In this document: piece by piece, positions 1-8,617 of the stretch
How positions within the stretch are numbered: the stretch's first letter is position 1
Layout of the letters: each line of letters starts with the position of its first letter
IMG/VR virus record: IMGVR_UViG_3300047300_000770
Location: 1 to 38,391 of that record
From: a virus
Length of the DNA: 38,391 nucleotides
Direction: 5' to 3' (one strand)
Notes under the pieces: model-generated
Told to the model about the DNA's origin: nothing
Seen by the model: the letters and a program-made list of their open reading frames with translations, nothing else
The model's database searches: none
Made by a program: the position numbers and the translations under genes

Positions 1-176
1 ACATGAAGCATATCGGCGACGATTGGCGTGAGATAAGTCGCTGAAGCAGTACCAGCAATTACCGAACCGAATGCCGCACCCAAGTTCTTACTTGAGTCCT
101 TGCTCGCCATAATCAGAGAACCAACGAACCCAGCAATCGCTTGCCCTACGTTGATTCCGAGTTCTTCGATTTTCAT
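1..176 (-). CDS. Small hydrophobic protein, cut by the window edge
   Basis: Only the first 58 residues are visible, starting MKIEELGINVGQAIAGFVGS and continuing leftwards out of the window. They contain two Ala/Gly-rich hydrophobic stretches (about residues 9-22 and 32-52) separated by a short Lys/Ser-containing turn, which suggests a small membrane protein. The ATG overlaps the stop of the upstream gene in an ATGA junction, so translation is probably coupled. Its place just after the head-completion genes, next to another small membrane protein, is compatible with a holin or a virion membrane peptide, but nothing proves either. The C-terminus is missing. Confidence 0.6.
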   Translation of the reverse strand, partial: MKIEELGINVGQAIAGFVGSLIMASKDSSKNLGAAFGSVIAGTASATYLTPIVADMLH

Positions 177-520
177 ACGTCCCTCGTTGCTGAACTAACC
201 GTCACATACCTCTCGGATTCCTTCTGTGCTTGAGCCTGTATAACCTCAGCCTCAGTCTTCTTTTTGACCGAGCCTACGGAAAACGCTGGCACATCAGAAT
301 CTTGCCTCATGAAGAATGCAATCATAGCCGTAACCATCGCTGGAATACCAGCACGAATGCCTTCTATCGATGCGAGGGTGAACGACTTCATTATCGAACC
401 GAACGTAGCAGTGTCAGGGATATGCTGGGCTTTCCAGCAAGCATCGAACTCAGGTGCGGCACTTGCCATGAACGCACCTATAGCGATGATTATTAGTCTT
501 CCGTATGCTACGTCTTTCAT
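173..520 (-). CDS. Small membrane protein, holin-like in size
   Basis: The protein has 115 residues with two hydrophobic segments: about residues 8-22 (RLIIIAIGAFMASAA) and 55-70 (GIRAGIPAMVTAMIAFFM). A charged, Gln/Lys/Glu-rich C-terminal tail follows. Two segments plus a charged tail resemble class II holins, but no lysin gene is visible beside it, so the role is inference. It overlaps both neighbours by 4 nt (ATGA) and sits at the promoter-distal end of the head gene block. It is unusual to find such a gene directly after the head closure protein, where tail genes normally follow. Confidence 0.65.
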   Translation of the reverse strand: MKDVAYGRLIIIAIGAFMASAAPEFDACWKAQHIPDTATFGSIMKSFTLASIEGIRAGIPAMVTAMIAFFMRQDSDVPAFSVGSVKKKTEAEVIQAQAQKESERYVTVSSATRDV

Positions 521-909
521 AATTGGTCGCCATCCTCATCACTCATGATGTCGCAACTCAGACTCAGTAGCAATGCATTGTCACGACCGTTGTCAACACT
601 TTCAACGGAGAAGACACGACCCTCGATTGCACCACTCGTCACACGGATTCTGTCTCGTGGAAGTACGTCTGTATCGATTGGTACACGTATCGTCCAATTG
701 GAACGGGCTTGCATGACACCGCCCTGAACAGACTCATTCCCAGAGGACTGGTTGATGCGGCACTTGCAATAGGATGAGATACGCCACTCAGTAAGCACTC
801 CTCCAACACCATCAGATAGAGGTGAGTTTCGGAGGATATCAGCGGTGGTAGGTAATGCTCGACGTGCCATTTCAGCACGGATAGGGCTTATCGTGTCTTC
901 AGGGTACAT
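517..909 (-). CDS. Putative head closure / head-tail joining protein
   Basis: The 130-residue product has the build of SPP1 gp16-type head closure proteins: a short N-terminal helix, then a small beta barrel. It shows the typical run of a strand ending in a Trp-x-Ile motif (WTIRVPIDTDVLPRDRI, about residues 72-88) with 'disordered loop, DRI' and a final strand pair. These proteins bind under the adaptor ring and close the portal channel after packaging. The gene follows the adaptor gene directly (4-nt gap), the normal order in head modules. The family call rests on fold-like pattern and position, not on a catalytic motif. Confidence 0.65.
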   Translation of the reverse strand: MYPEDTISPIRAEMARRALPTTADILRNSPLSDGVGGVLTEWRISSYCKCRINQSSGNESVQGGVMQARSNWTIRVPIDTDVLPRDRIRVTSGAIEGRVFSVESVDNGRDNALLLSLSCDIMSDEDGDQL

Positions 910-913
910 GGCA

Positions 914-1387
914 TCAGACTATCTCCATCGGTCTATATCGGCTTGCCGCTTTCATGCACTGGTCATACAACTGACTCATACGCACATTAACGCTACCGTC
1001 TGATGCATCCGTAAGTTCAACACACCGTTCAGCCTTCATCAACCAGCCACGCCAAGCGGCTCTCTTGATGTCATACAGTTCTTTATAACAGGGGCCTACA
1101 TCTATGAACTCGACTCCATTGTCGGTTGTTAGGCTACTCTTCCCAGATGTGTTCCAATCAGGTTCAGTGGCACTGGTAGTACCTTCCACTGTCACCTTGT
1201 AAAGTCGTCCATTGAACGTAGCGGGGAATACTAAATCTCCAATGGCATACGTCGTTGACGCTTCCCAGAGTAATCCCCGCTTTGATTCATCTACAACCGC
1301 AAGGATGTCGTCCGTAGACAACAATGGTTGCCTGTCTGAGGCACACATACGTGCAACTTCAAGTGCGACTTCCTCACGAGTTTTCAT
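914..1387 (-). CDS. Head-tail adaptor with an inserted carbohydrate-binding-like domain
   Basis: The outer parts look like the gp6/gp15 head-tail adaptor family: an N-terminal helical piece (residues 1-38) and a C-terminal piece with the family pattern 'helix rich in Ala/Lys, then SQLYDQCMKAASRYR' (residues 102-157). These proteins form a ring below the portal. Between the halves, at about residues 39-97, lies a small beta domain with the pattern LWEASTTYAIGDLVFP, NGRLYKVTVEGTT and EPDWNT. That pattern is typical of the carbohydrate-binding-like repeats seen in tail proteins and chitinases. The insertion keeps the adaptor helices intact. The ATG lies right at the stop of the upstream gene. 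Confidence 0.7.
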   Translation of the reverse strand: MKTREEVALEVARMCASDRQPLLSTDDILAVVDESKRGLLWEASTTYAIGDLVFPATFNGRLYKVTVEGTTSATEPDWNTSGKSSLTTDNGVEFIDVGPCYKELYDIKRAAWRGWLMKAERCVELTDASDGSVNVRMSQLYDQCMKAASRYRPMEIV

Positions 1388-1824
1388 TAGGTTAACAATA
1401 CTTCTCCGCCGTTTGCTCCACGAAGTAGAGCGGACGACGGCACTTCTTTAGAACGGGACAAGATGGCGAATGCTGTTACGAAGCCACCAGTAGTACCCGA
1501 ACCAATAGTCAGCACGAGGTCGAGGTAACGCTTACGTTTTCGCATATCAATATGGAAGACAAAAAATTTGTTGTCGTCTGTCGCCGTTGGGCTAAGGACA
1601 GCACCAGTAATGTCAACAAAACCAGACCCTGATGTGTCTGACTCCTGAATCTTACACTGAGTTACGGCTACGTCCGTTGCACCGAGATACACATATACGG
1701 ATGCCCAGTCATACTTCACACCGTTTTGCACAGAATCAACTTCAGCCGTGGTGAACGATGCGTTGTTGACAATTGCGGCAGGTGGGGTGATACCGAGAAT
1801 CTTTTGGTCAAGAAAGTTAATCAT
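1387..1824 (-). CDS. Putative capsid decoration protein, paralogue 2
   Basis: This 145-residue protein is a clear paralogue of the next gene upstream (1876-2304). Both share an N-terminal DQKI motif, a TxAEVDSVQNG-like segment, QESDTSGSGFVDI, and a DxRKxKRYLxLV strand in the same order, ending in a 'K-E-x-P' and 'RGxxGxEVL' tail. Small beta proteins of this pattern often lie directly after the major capsid gene in phages and are thought to sit on the capsid surface, so decoration is a position-based inference. A 9-bp hairpin stands in the gap before the start, and the ribosome site is weak. Confidence 0.6.
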   Translation of the reverse strand: MINFLDQKILGITPPAAIVNNASFTTAEVDSVQNGVKYDWASVYVYLGATDVAVTQCKIQESDTSGSGFVDITGAVLSPTATDDNKFFVFHIDMRKRKRYLDLVLTIGSGTTGGFVTAFAILSRSKEVPSSALLRGANGGEVLLT

Positions 1825-1837
1825 GTCGGTTACCCAA

Positions 1838-1864
1838 GTGACCCCCTCATTACAAGGAGGTCAC
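1838..1864 (-). promoter_or_regulatory. Intercistronic hairpin before decoration paralogue 2
   Basis: GTGACCCCC (1838-1846) pairs with GGAGGTCAC (1856-1864) around a 9-nt loop, one pair being G-U. There is no T-run, so it is not a simple terminator. It may protect mRNA ends or tune translation of the next gene, whose start is 14 nt further on. Confidence 0.55.
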
Positions 1865-1875
1865 CTATAGCGAGA

Positions 1876-2304
1876 CTAGATGACGAGTTCAGCACCAGTT
1901 ACGCCACGAGTAGCGGCTGTGAATGGGGCTTCCTTCATCTCAAGGACAGCAAAGCCACAGGCTAGGGTTGCGGCAGTGGCGTTACAAACAACCTTGAGAT
2001 AACGCTTTGTCTTGCGGAGGTCAGCGTTGATGGCGTAAATCTTTCCATCATCAGTCGTTGTGGTAACAACACCAAACGTGCCACCGACAACATCCACGAA
2101 TCCAGAACCGGATGCATCAGAGTGCTGGAGTTTGAAGTTTCCAGCAGTGATGTTTCCAGCACCGATTGCACCAAAGATATAGTAGATGACGGCGTAATCA
2201 GCCTTGATACCACTCTGTACAGTGTCGAGTTCAGCGGATGTCAATGCTGTACCCGATTGCGGGTTCAGGATTTTGACAATCTTCTGGTCAGTTGTGCTAA
2301 TCAT
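1876..2304 (-). CDS. Putative capsid decoration protein, paralogue 1
   Basis: The 142-residue product starts MISTTDQKIVKILNPQSG at an ATG with a GGAGAA ribosome site 5-6 nt upstream; a longer reading frame exists but lacks support. It is related along its whole length to the 1387-1824 product, with shared landmarks QHSDASGSGFVDVVGG and DLRKTKRYLKVV. It follows the major capsid gene, the usual place for cement or decoration proteins. The tandem pair is most simply explained by duplication and divergence. No enzyme motif is visible. Confidence 0.65.
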   Translation of the reverse strand: MISTTDQKIVKILNPQSGTALTSAELDTVQSGIKADYAVIYYIFGAIGAGNITAGNFKLQHSDASGSGFVDVVGGTFGVVTTTTDDGKIYAINADLRKTKRYLKVVCNATAATLACGFAVLEMKEAPFTAATRGVTGAELVI

Positions 2305-2315
2305 TGAAGTTCTCC

Positions 2316-2344
2316 AGTGGGAGGCAGTACAACCACCTCCCACT
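2316..2344 (-). promoter_or_regulatory. Intercistronic hairpin after the major capsid gene
   Basis: AGTGGGAGG (2316-2324) and CCTCCCACT (2336-2344) form a perfect 9-bp stem with an 11-nt loop. It lies between the capsid stop and the ribosome site of decoration paralogue 1. With no T-run it is more likely to stabilise the capsid mRNA 3' end than to terminate. Confidence 0.6.
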
Positions 2345-2355
2345 AAGTCAAATCA

Positions 2356-3738
2356 CTACGAAGACGCAGTGATAAGTCCGACGATAGGGCCGGTCTGGCG
2401 GTTTCCGACTACAGAGGAAGCGTTTCCAACGTCATGGACGTTGATATCGAAACGCTGGGTTCCACGGAGCGTCAACTCGTCAGTTGTGAAGGCGGCGTGT
2501 TCGGAGAGTGCGAGGGTTACGTCACGGCGGTCACCAAGCATGGTTCCCATGCGGAGGTCACCGAGGAGTGCTGTAACTTGGCTAACGGCACTATCCTTTG
2601 GAAGAACCTGTGCAAACTCCACTGGGTAACCAAGGAAGTATTGACGAGCAATTCCGTTGATGATTTCGACACTGGAAGTACCAGCAGTACCTTCAGCCAA
2701 CTTCACCATGACTTCATGGTAGAAGGAGCGGTGAACATACCACTTAGCATTCGGGGTGTCAGCGTACTGAGGAAGACGACCAACCAACTTGCGGAAGTCG
2801 GCGAGCGTCAGGGAGTTGAAGGACGAGGCGTAACCAGTACCTGTACCAATTACGAGACCAGCGATGTTTGCTGGGCTTGCGTCCAATCCCTTGAGTTTCT
2901 CACGGACACCAACGATACCACCGTACTGGGAAGTACCATCACCGTTGAAACCAGCGTTGTCCTCAGCAAGTGCAAAGGCGTATGCGATTTCATCAGCAAC
3001 CGTGGAAGCGAGGTCGATTGCACTGTCTTCGTTCAGTTCAACAGACAACTTCGCCAATGCCGCCAACTTCTTGGCAATCAGGCGAACTCTGTCCCACTGG
3101 AGTTCGGACTCAGTTACAGTTGAAGCCTCACCGACATAGTAAGCGGTAAGACCACCCTTGCGACGTGGGCGAGTCTGAGTGTCAGAAGACATCGGGGTAA
3201 CACGGGAGTTACGGCGGAATACACCGTACTGCTCACGGAGGTCGATGAGGTCGGAGAGGAACTCTTCAGGTACGAGGAATCCACCAGCCTCGTTCTCGTT
3301 CTCGACATGACCCTTGACTTCAATACCACGCTCTTTGCACCAGCGTTGAGCCTTGGACTGACCAGCAGGGCCTGCGAGGAACCACATACCAAAGCGGTAT
3401 GCCTTCAATGCTCGCTCGGACTTCGTTTCACCTTGGAAAGGGCCGGTCTTCTGAACAGCGGACAGAGAAGCGGCTTTGATTGCGTCGGTGCGGTCGTAGT
3501 TCTTGACGGCAGGGGTCTCTTCGACTTCCTTTACCTCTGGGTAAGGCAGGGAGTTGTCGGATGCCTGACCAGCAAGCGTCTTGAGGGACTTGATGCGAGC
3601 GAGGAGCGTGTCGTTCGTTGCAATCAGTTCCTGAGCGTCATCCATCGAGAGATTTGGGTCACCAAGGATTCCCTCGGCTACCTTCTTGTTTTCCGCAATT
3701 TGTGCTTCGTAATTGCGGATTCGTGCGTTGATATCCAT
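2356..3738 (-). CDS. Major capsid protein, HK97 fold
   Basis: The protein has 460 residues. Residues 1-110 are helical and coiled-coil-like, as in the delta domain that guides HK97-type assembly and is cut off by the prohead protease. The shell domain follows, with family landmarks: GGFLVPEEFLSDLIDLREQ (about 151-169), a P-domain TRPRRKGGLTAYYVGEAS, the ELQWDRVRLIAKKLAALAKLS spine, a long alanine-rich helix VADEIAYAFALAED, and the NGDGTSQYGGIVGV loop. The C-terminal region has the typical 'GDLRMGTMLGDRRDVTLALSEHAAF' type strand set. The gene directly follows the protease gene (5-nt gap) with its own AAGG ribosome site. Confident from sequence pattern, length and position. Confidence 0.93.
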   Translation of the reverse strand: MDINARIRNYEAQIAENKKVAEGILGDPNLSMDDAQELIATNDTLLARIKSLKTLAGQASDNSLPYPEVKEVEETPAVKNYDRTDAIKAASLSAVQKTGPFQGETKSERALKAYRFGMWFLAGPAGQSKAQRWCKERGIEVKGHVENENEAGGFLVPEEFLSDLIDLREQYGVFRRNSRVTPMSSDTQTRPRRKGGLTAYYVGEASTVTESELQWDRVRLIAKKLAALAKLSVELNEDSAIDLASTVADEIAYAFALAEDNAGFNGDGTSQYGGIVGVREKLKGLDASPANIAGLVIGTGTGYASSFNSLTLADFRKLVGRLPQYADTPNAKWYVHRSFYHEVMVKLAEGTAGTSSVEIINGIARQYFLGYPVEFAQVLPKDSAVSQVTALLGDLRMGTMLGDRRDVTLALSEHAAFTTDELTLRGTQRFDINVHDVGNASSVVGNRQTGPIVGLITASS

Positions 3739-3743
3739 CTTTA

Positions 3744-5828
3744 CTAACCTTCCTGTGATGCAAGTTGCTGAAGCAATAGTTGACGCATGAGCGTTTCACG
3801 TTTTGCTTCGGAGATTGCCTTTGCTTCTTCAGAGACTTCTTCGACGGCAACAACTGATTCATCAGCGGTGTCATCGGAGTCATCATCATCATCAGCATCC
3901 GTATCGTCGAGTTCGTTGACTGACTTAGCCTCTTCTACTGGAGCGACTTCCTCAGCAACTGGTTCAGCAACAGGCGTAGCGACCTGTTTCTTACGGGGCT
4001 TCTTTACAGGCTCTTCGGCGATTACTTCCGTAGCATCCTGTACTACTGGCTCTTCTACTTGCGGAGCATCTTCCCAGATGATTGCTTTCGATTCGCTTTC
4101 GACCTCATCGGTCAGTGCGGCAACCCCTGCATCGCACAGGGCTTTCCATCCATGGGACGCAACAGTCTTTGCTTCCCGTCTTGAGAGTCCGAATGCATCA
4201 CGCACACGCTTCTCAAATTCACTTACAGTCAATGGCTTGGACTTGCTAAAAGTCACTGGAATCGACTGGACTTCGTTTAGTGGGCGAACACGCTCTGACA
4301 AGAACGACTTGCCAGCGGCATGGAACATATCCCACTCCTTCATCAACTTACCATGATAAGCGTCGTATGCACTCTCATCTTCACCCTCAGACATAGCCTG
4401 AATCATTTCATAGTAGGCTTGCATGAGGTGGCTAAGGATAGAGGACAGGGATTGTGGGTTGACCTCAATCTCTGGCTTTTCGTTCATCATGTCTTCAACG
4501 ACGTTTTCGGACTCAGCCCTCAGTCGTGGAAGAACCATAGGGGCTTCGCCATTCTTCTGTGCCGACCCGCAGTTTGGACAAAACGCCATTGTCTTGTGCA
4601 TTCCACGACCACACATCTTGCAAGCGGTGAACGGGGATGCCATTGCTTGCATATAGTCTGGCATATAGCCCTGAACCTCAGCGTAACGGCGACGACGCAT
4701 CTCCTCCTCAGACATAGGAGCATTGGCTCGTCCGTAACCAACCATTGGTACAGTTTGCATATAACCCTGAGGGGCATACATCTCATTCATACCTTGAACG
4801 GCTGGATAATCAGTAGAAGGGGAAAGTACTGGCATATAACCTTGAACGGCAGGGTAAGCAGTCGTGTTAGGCAAGACTGGCATATAACCTTGCATCGAAT
4901 CTTCCCGTGGAACCATGTAACGACGACGCATCATTTCTTCCTCCGCCATAGGAGCGTTATTAGTTATTGTATTCATTCCTCGTGCTTCCGCACGTACAGG
5001 GAATGCATAAGTGTACGGTCTTGGCTGTACAAGTACTACTCGTGGGCTCGATTGCCGTGGATAACCCATTCCGCACTTCACATCTATCTTAGAAAGCGAA
5101 TCCGCTCTATGGACGACAGATACGTCTGTTGACTCCATCTCGCCATCAGGGTTTTCTCTCATCACCCTAATCAGGTAGACAGGTTGCTCTTCAGTTCCAG
5201 TCATAGGGCTACCCTTAGGGCTTGGGGACAACGTCCCATTCATAGACATTCGCTCAATGCGTCCGAATGCTCTACCCCCAGATGATTGCCACTGGACAGT
5301 ATCTCCAATTTTCAAGTCCTCTACTGATGCTTTGAGTTCAGCACCCATCAGACTCTTCAGCGATTTGACACTTGCCATATTGCGAGGCTCGGCTGGCTTA
5401 GGAGTCAAACTCGCTTCAGCAAGATTCCACCGAATAATTTGGCTTGCCTCACCAACTTGTTTTCGCTCAACCAAATGAGATGCCGCCCCACTCGAGAATC
5501 CAAGGCGACCTTCTTGCCCGAGTTTCGCAATCATCTTCCGGTACTCGTCACTAATCTCTATCTGACCCTCATACCAGAGACCAGCGTCTTTTACGACAAC
5601 TCGTCCTGTACCTACAGTCTGTTTACCCACGACATCATCCATGCCATGAGCGTAGTAAAGATTCATCTTGAACGAGTCACCAACATTAGTTGGTCTTCCA
5701 AAATCACACGATTGGGTAAAGAAGTCACCATCCAAGTCCGTTCCACCGAACCGAATAAGGTAACCACTGACTTTCCCACTCGACGTGACCTTGACTTCGT
5801 CACCGAATGTAACCAGTAAGTCTTTCAT
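3744..5828 (-). CDS. Prohead protease fused to a repeat / zinc-ribbon / scaffold-like region
   Basis: Numbered from the ATG at 5828 (694 residues), the N-terminal 150 residues are an HK97-type prohead protease. His61 (YYAHGMDD), the Ser112-Ser113 pair (RLGFSSGAASH) and the closing NLAEASLTPKPAEP motif fit the serine-protease triad region. A tudor-like segment follows (about 173-242, GDTVQWQSSGGRAFGRI). Next come Tyr/Met/Pro repeats built on QGYMPV and NAPMxEEEM (about 290-392), and a two-knuckle zinc ribbon (Cys403, Cys406, Cys417, Cys420). The tail is about 250 residues and very acidic, ending in a helix. The C-terminal part probably acts as scaffold and delivers the protease inside the prohead. 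An upstream TTG at 5852 with an AGGA site is a possible alternative start. Confidence 0.85.
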   Translation of the reverse strand: MKDLLVTFGDEVKVTSSGKVSGYLIRFGGTDLDGDFFTQSCDFGRPTNVGDSFKMNLYYAHGMDDVVGKQTVGTGRVVVKDAGLWYEGQIEISDEYRKMIAKLGQEGRLGFSSGAASHLVERKQVGEASQIIRWNLAEASLTPKPAEPRNMASVKSLKSLMGAELKASVEDLKIGDTVQWQSSGGRAFGRIERMSMNGTLSPSPKGSPMTGTEEQPVYLIRVMRENPDGEMESTDVSVVHRADSLSKIDVKCGMGYPRQSSPRVVLVQPRPYTYAFPVRAEARGMNTITNNAPMAEEEMMRRRYMVPREDSMQGYMPVLPNTTAYPAVQGYMPVLSPSTDYPAVQGMNEMYAPQGYMQTVPMVGYGRANAPMSEEEMRRRRYAEVQGYMPDYMQAMASPFTACKMCGRGMHKTMAFCPNCGSAQKNGEAPMVLPRLRAESENVVEDMMNEKPEIEVNPQSLSSILSHLMQAYYEMIQAMSEGEDESAYDAYHGKLMKEWDMFHAAGKSFLSERVRPLNEVQSIPVTFSKSKPLTVSEFEKRVRDAFGLSRREAKTVASHGWKALCDAGVAALTDEVESESKAIIWEDAPQVEEPVVQDATEVIAEEPVKKPRKKQVATPVAEPVAEEVAPVEEAKSVNELDDTDADDDDDSDDTADESVVAVEEVSEEAKAISEAKRETLMRQLLLQQLASQEG

Positions 5829-5905
5829 TGTCTTAGTTCCGTTGTTATCCAATGCTTCATCCTATGCATCGTAAGGACTTGGACGGCACAGTGACCGTCT
5901 CACTT

Positions 5906-5933
5906 ACATTACGTTGTTTTTGCACGTTGTCAA
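5906..5933 (-). promoter_or_regulatory. Internal promoter before the protease-capsid genes
   Basis: On the minus strand TTGACA (5933-5928) is followed after 16 bp by TAATGT (5911-5906). It lies in the largest gap of the head block, so protease, capsid and decoration genes can be transcribed apart from the portal. A small GACGG/CCGTC stem (5882-5899) lies in the leader. Confidence 0.6.
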
Positions 5934-8617
5934 CTTGACACTATAAGTTCACTGATTGGTGTCAGTCGAACGACATTACCCCATGTGTCATCCATATAGG
6001 TTGAGGCGAATGATGACAGAGGAGTTCCGCTTTGCCATAATTCGTACCTTGTTGTACCGAGAGTACTCTTACGCTCGTCTGGCTGAAGAGACATGAAGAG
6101 TTGTTCTGAAGTTGGGATGTCGGTGTCTTGACTACCTTCCACAATTGGGACAGATGTACAACGACATCGAGGATGAACGTGAGGATGCTGAGTAAGTGGG
6201 GATACAACACCATGCAAGCCCCAGCATACGGCACTTGTCTTTACATCGGCTGAACACACCCGCTTGTAGCCAAGGACGCTTGATGTGTTCTTAGCGTAAG
6301 CAACCATTGCTCCCGAACGTGATGCATGAAGCATTTCGTTACGAACAATATTCTCGTATTGATTGAAACCATTGAGCCGAATACCGTTGAGGACGGCAGT
6401 GATGTAGGCTGGGTCGGTTGTCTCGAGTGCATCTTCCACGCTTCTCTTGAGTGTGGTCAACACGTCGTTCATCATCGATGAGATTGAGTCGCCACTCGAA
6501 GCAACACCAGACAAGTCACTGATGTCATAACTGTCTACATCATTCCATTCGAGTTCTGGGTTCTGAAGTAGTGCCATATCCTTGACTTCTTCTGATGCGG
6601 TTTCAGCCACGCTGAACTGACCAGACTCAGTTAATTCGGTCACCTTTTCAGTAAACGATTCCAATGCCCCGATGTGCTTCTTACACAGTGCCGTTGCCTG
6701 AGCCTTAGTCATACCTTCAGATAGTTCGAGTGCCATCTTCTGACTGGAGGCGAATGCCTTGCTCCAAGCCGTTTGTGCTGACTCGACTACGATTTGCTCT
6801 TGACGGAGGATGTCACGTTGAAGTTGTTTCGCACTGGAGTAGAGAGGAGAGTGGAAAGACTTAGCGGCAAGACCTTCGTCGGAAGAAGCAGTGTCTTCAG
6901 CCCTCTTAGCCAAGATGCGGTTACGCATTCTTTTCGACCAAGCAAATCCATCGTCACCACCCCAAGCGTCCCACGCCACACGCCCCTTTGACGGGAACCC
7001 TTCTTCACCTTCATTGAAGCCTTCCGCTTGCTTATCTACTTCATGTCTTGCAAAGAAGGAGTACATACGCATGACGGTGTCAGAGGAGAGTTTTTCACGA
7101 TTGACAAGTTGATTAGCCCGAGCCCAACCTACACGAGTTGCACCGGGACGACCCTCTTCACGCCATCGTATTGCTCGACGGGCGGCACTTGCCATGGAAG
7201 ACGTTGGGATGAACGTATCAGCGGAGCGAATCTCATACTGGACGAGTTTAATCTCCTCGTCAATCTCGACATCTTCACTCTTGACTTCAGCCGATTTGAC
7301 CATAGGTTCAGAAGGCATGATGCCACCAACCAGTCCAAGCCCCTTCGAGTGGAACACTTCTCCGTCCTGAGGTTGAACCAGTTCGCCAACAATCTTACGA
7401 GCCTCAGCACGGTCAATAATGCCGCTTTCATACAGAGCCGTAGAGCGAGCCACCTTGGTCGTGTTGTCCTCATCAAGTGCATTGACATTGGAGTTGTCAA
7501 ATGCAATGACATCACCTTCTTGGATGTCCGGGAATAATGGGAGAATCTTCAGTGTGATGACATCAGCGAGTTGCTGTTGAAGAGGAACCATTCCATCTTC
7601 CCAAGCCGCTTTACGAGCCTCAGCGTAGTTCGAGTAGGTGTTACGCTCAAGCCCAGCACCCAGACTCAGCACCATACAGTTCAACCCAAGTGCCGCACTA
7701 ATTCGCTCTTCAGGTTTCCGTCGTAGTCCATCGAGGTTCATCTCAGACGGGCTCATCGACAAACGACTCACGTTGTACGGGGCGGTCATGACAGCGATGC
7801 CACCAGCCCAGTCAGATGTGAAGTCCTCAGCCAACTTTTCCTTCATTGTGCGAGCATCGTCAACAGACATCTCAACCATGTCTCCGGGCGAAGGCCCGAC
7901 CATGAGTGATGGCATTGCGTTGTTACGGACGAGTGCGTACGCCGTTGTAGAAGATTGGTTATCTGTGGCAATCTCTTTTAGGACGGCACTGAGTTGTGTG
8001 CGTCCAAGACGGATGTCCTTTGGGTCACGGAGGTAAGCCCAATGAATGATTTCCTCTGACGGAATTAGGAATCGTCGCCCATCAACCGTGTACACGTAGT
8101 TCTCGGTTGTAGTCGTCTGATTACCCTCAGGAGAGACCATGTCTCCGGGTAGATACTGAAGGTAGTACTGTTGCTCACCGTCTTTAGCACCCTTAATAGG
8201 CATGATGCGAGCATAGGCGTTACCCAGAACCTTGTAGTCCTGAATAATCCACCCCCACCATCGGCTCGCTGGAATATTAGGATACGGATTCTTGATAACC
8301 GTCAGACAAGGATGCTCATCAATGATTTCGTACTTATCCGCACTTGTGTTCGGTGTATTACGGCGAATTACTGGCTTAGAAAGACCCCAGTTTCGGACGT
8401 ACCAGTCGATACCGATGGCAACAATTCCATTTAGTCCAAGGTCACCAGTTTCCTTAGCCCAGTCACGAGTGGAGTTCGGGAGACGTGTCGTAATCAGACT
8501 CGTCAGTTTGCCGTTTCCATACCTCGCTACGACCCGACTCTGATTACGGGATAACGGGAGTTCACCCGCCGGGGCACTTTGCTTAAAGAACCCCTTCATC
8601 CGTTCCCAAATTGCCAT
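5930..8617 (-). CDS. Portal protein fused to a MuF-like head morphogenesis domain
   Basis: An 895-residue fusion. Residues 1-430 are an HK97-type portal: VAIGIDWYVRNWGLSKPVIRR near 66-86, the WGWIIQDYKVLGNAYARI helix near 121, IIHWAYLRDPKDIRLGRTQL near 190 and ERISAALGLNCMVLSL near 304. Residues 465-570 form an inserted helical domain, with FIPTSSMASAARRAIRWREE, then SFFARHEVDK and GRVAWDAWGGD. Residues 730-825 are a MuF/SPP1-gp7-like domain ending in VCWGLHG and the His/Cys-rich HPHVHPRCRCTSVP. The portal forms the packaging ring; MuF domains are carried into the head and may be ejected. Usually these are two genes. The start follows the 8620-8844 gene with a GAGGGATAGCA leader. Confidence 0.9.
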   Translation of the reverse strand: MAIWERMKGFFKQSAPAGELPLSRNQSRVVARYGNGKLTSLITTRLPNSTRDWAKETGDLGLNGIVAIGIDWYVRNWGLSKPVIRRNTPNTSADKYEIIDEHPCLTVIKNPYPNIPASRWWGWIIQDYKVLGNAYARIMPIKGAKDGEQQYYLQYLPGDMVSPEGNQTTTTENYVYTVDGRRFLIPSEEIIHWAYLRDPKDIRLGRTQLSAVLKEIATDNQSSTTAYALVRNNAMPSLMVGPSPGDMVEMSVDDARTMKEKLAEDFTSDWAGGIAVMTAPYNVSRLSMSPSEMNLDGLRRKPEERISAALGLNCMVLSLGAGLERNTYSNYAEARKAAWEDGMVPLQQQLADVITLKILPLFPDIQEGDVIAFDNSNVNALDEDNTTKVARSTALYESGIIDRAEARKIVGELVQPQDGEVFHSKGLGLVGGIMPSEPMVKSAEVKSEDVEIDEEIKLVQYEIRSADTFIPTSSMASAARRAIRWREEGRPGATRVGWARANQLVNREKLSSDTVMRMYSFFARHEVDKQAEGFNEGEEGFPSKGRVAWDAWGGDDGFAWSKRMRNRILAKRAEDTASSDEGLAAKSFHSPLYSSAKQLQRDILRQEQIVVESAQTAWSKAFASSQKMALELSEGMTKAQATALCKKHIGALESFTEKVTELTESGQFSVAETASEEVKDMALLQNPELEWNDVDSYDISDLSGVASSGDSISSMMNDVLTTLKRSVEDALETTDPAYITAVLNGIRLNGFNQYENIVRNEMLHASRSGAMVAYAKNTSSVLGYKRVCSADVKTSAVCWGLHGVVSPLTQHPHVHPRCRCTSVPIVEGSQDTDIPTSEQLFMSLQPDERKSTLGTTRYELWQSGTPLSSFASTYMDDTWGNVVRLTPISELIVSS

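Noticed and set aside
2434-3123. 229-codon plus-strand open frame
   Set aside because: Antisense to the major capsid gene, whose family match is certain; no promoter or ribosome site.
3787-4356. Ser-rich 189-codon plus-strand frame
   Set aside because: It is the antisense reading of the acidic tail of the protease (Asp/Glu codons read as Ser/Ala).
4320-5132. 270-codon plus-strand open frame
   Set aside because: It lies wholly inside the protease gene on the other strand, mirrors its repeats, and has a His/Leu/Arg-rich nonsense composition without ribosome site.
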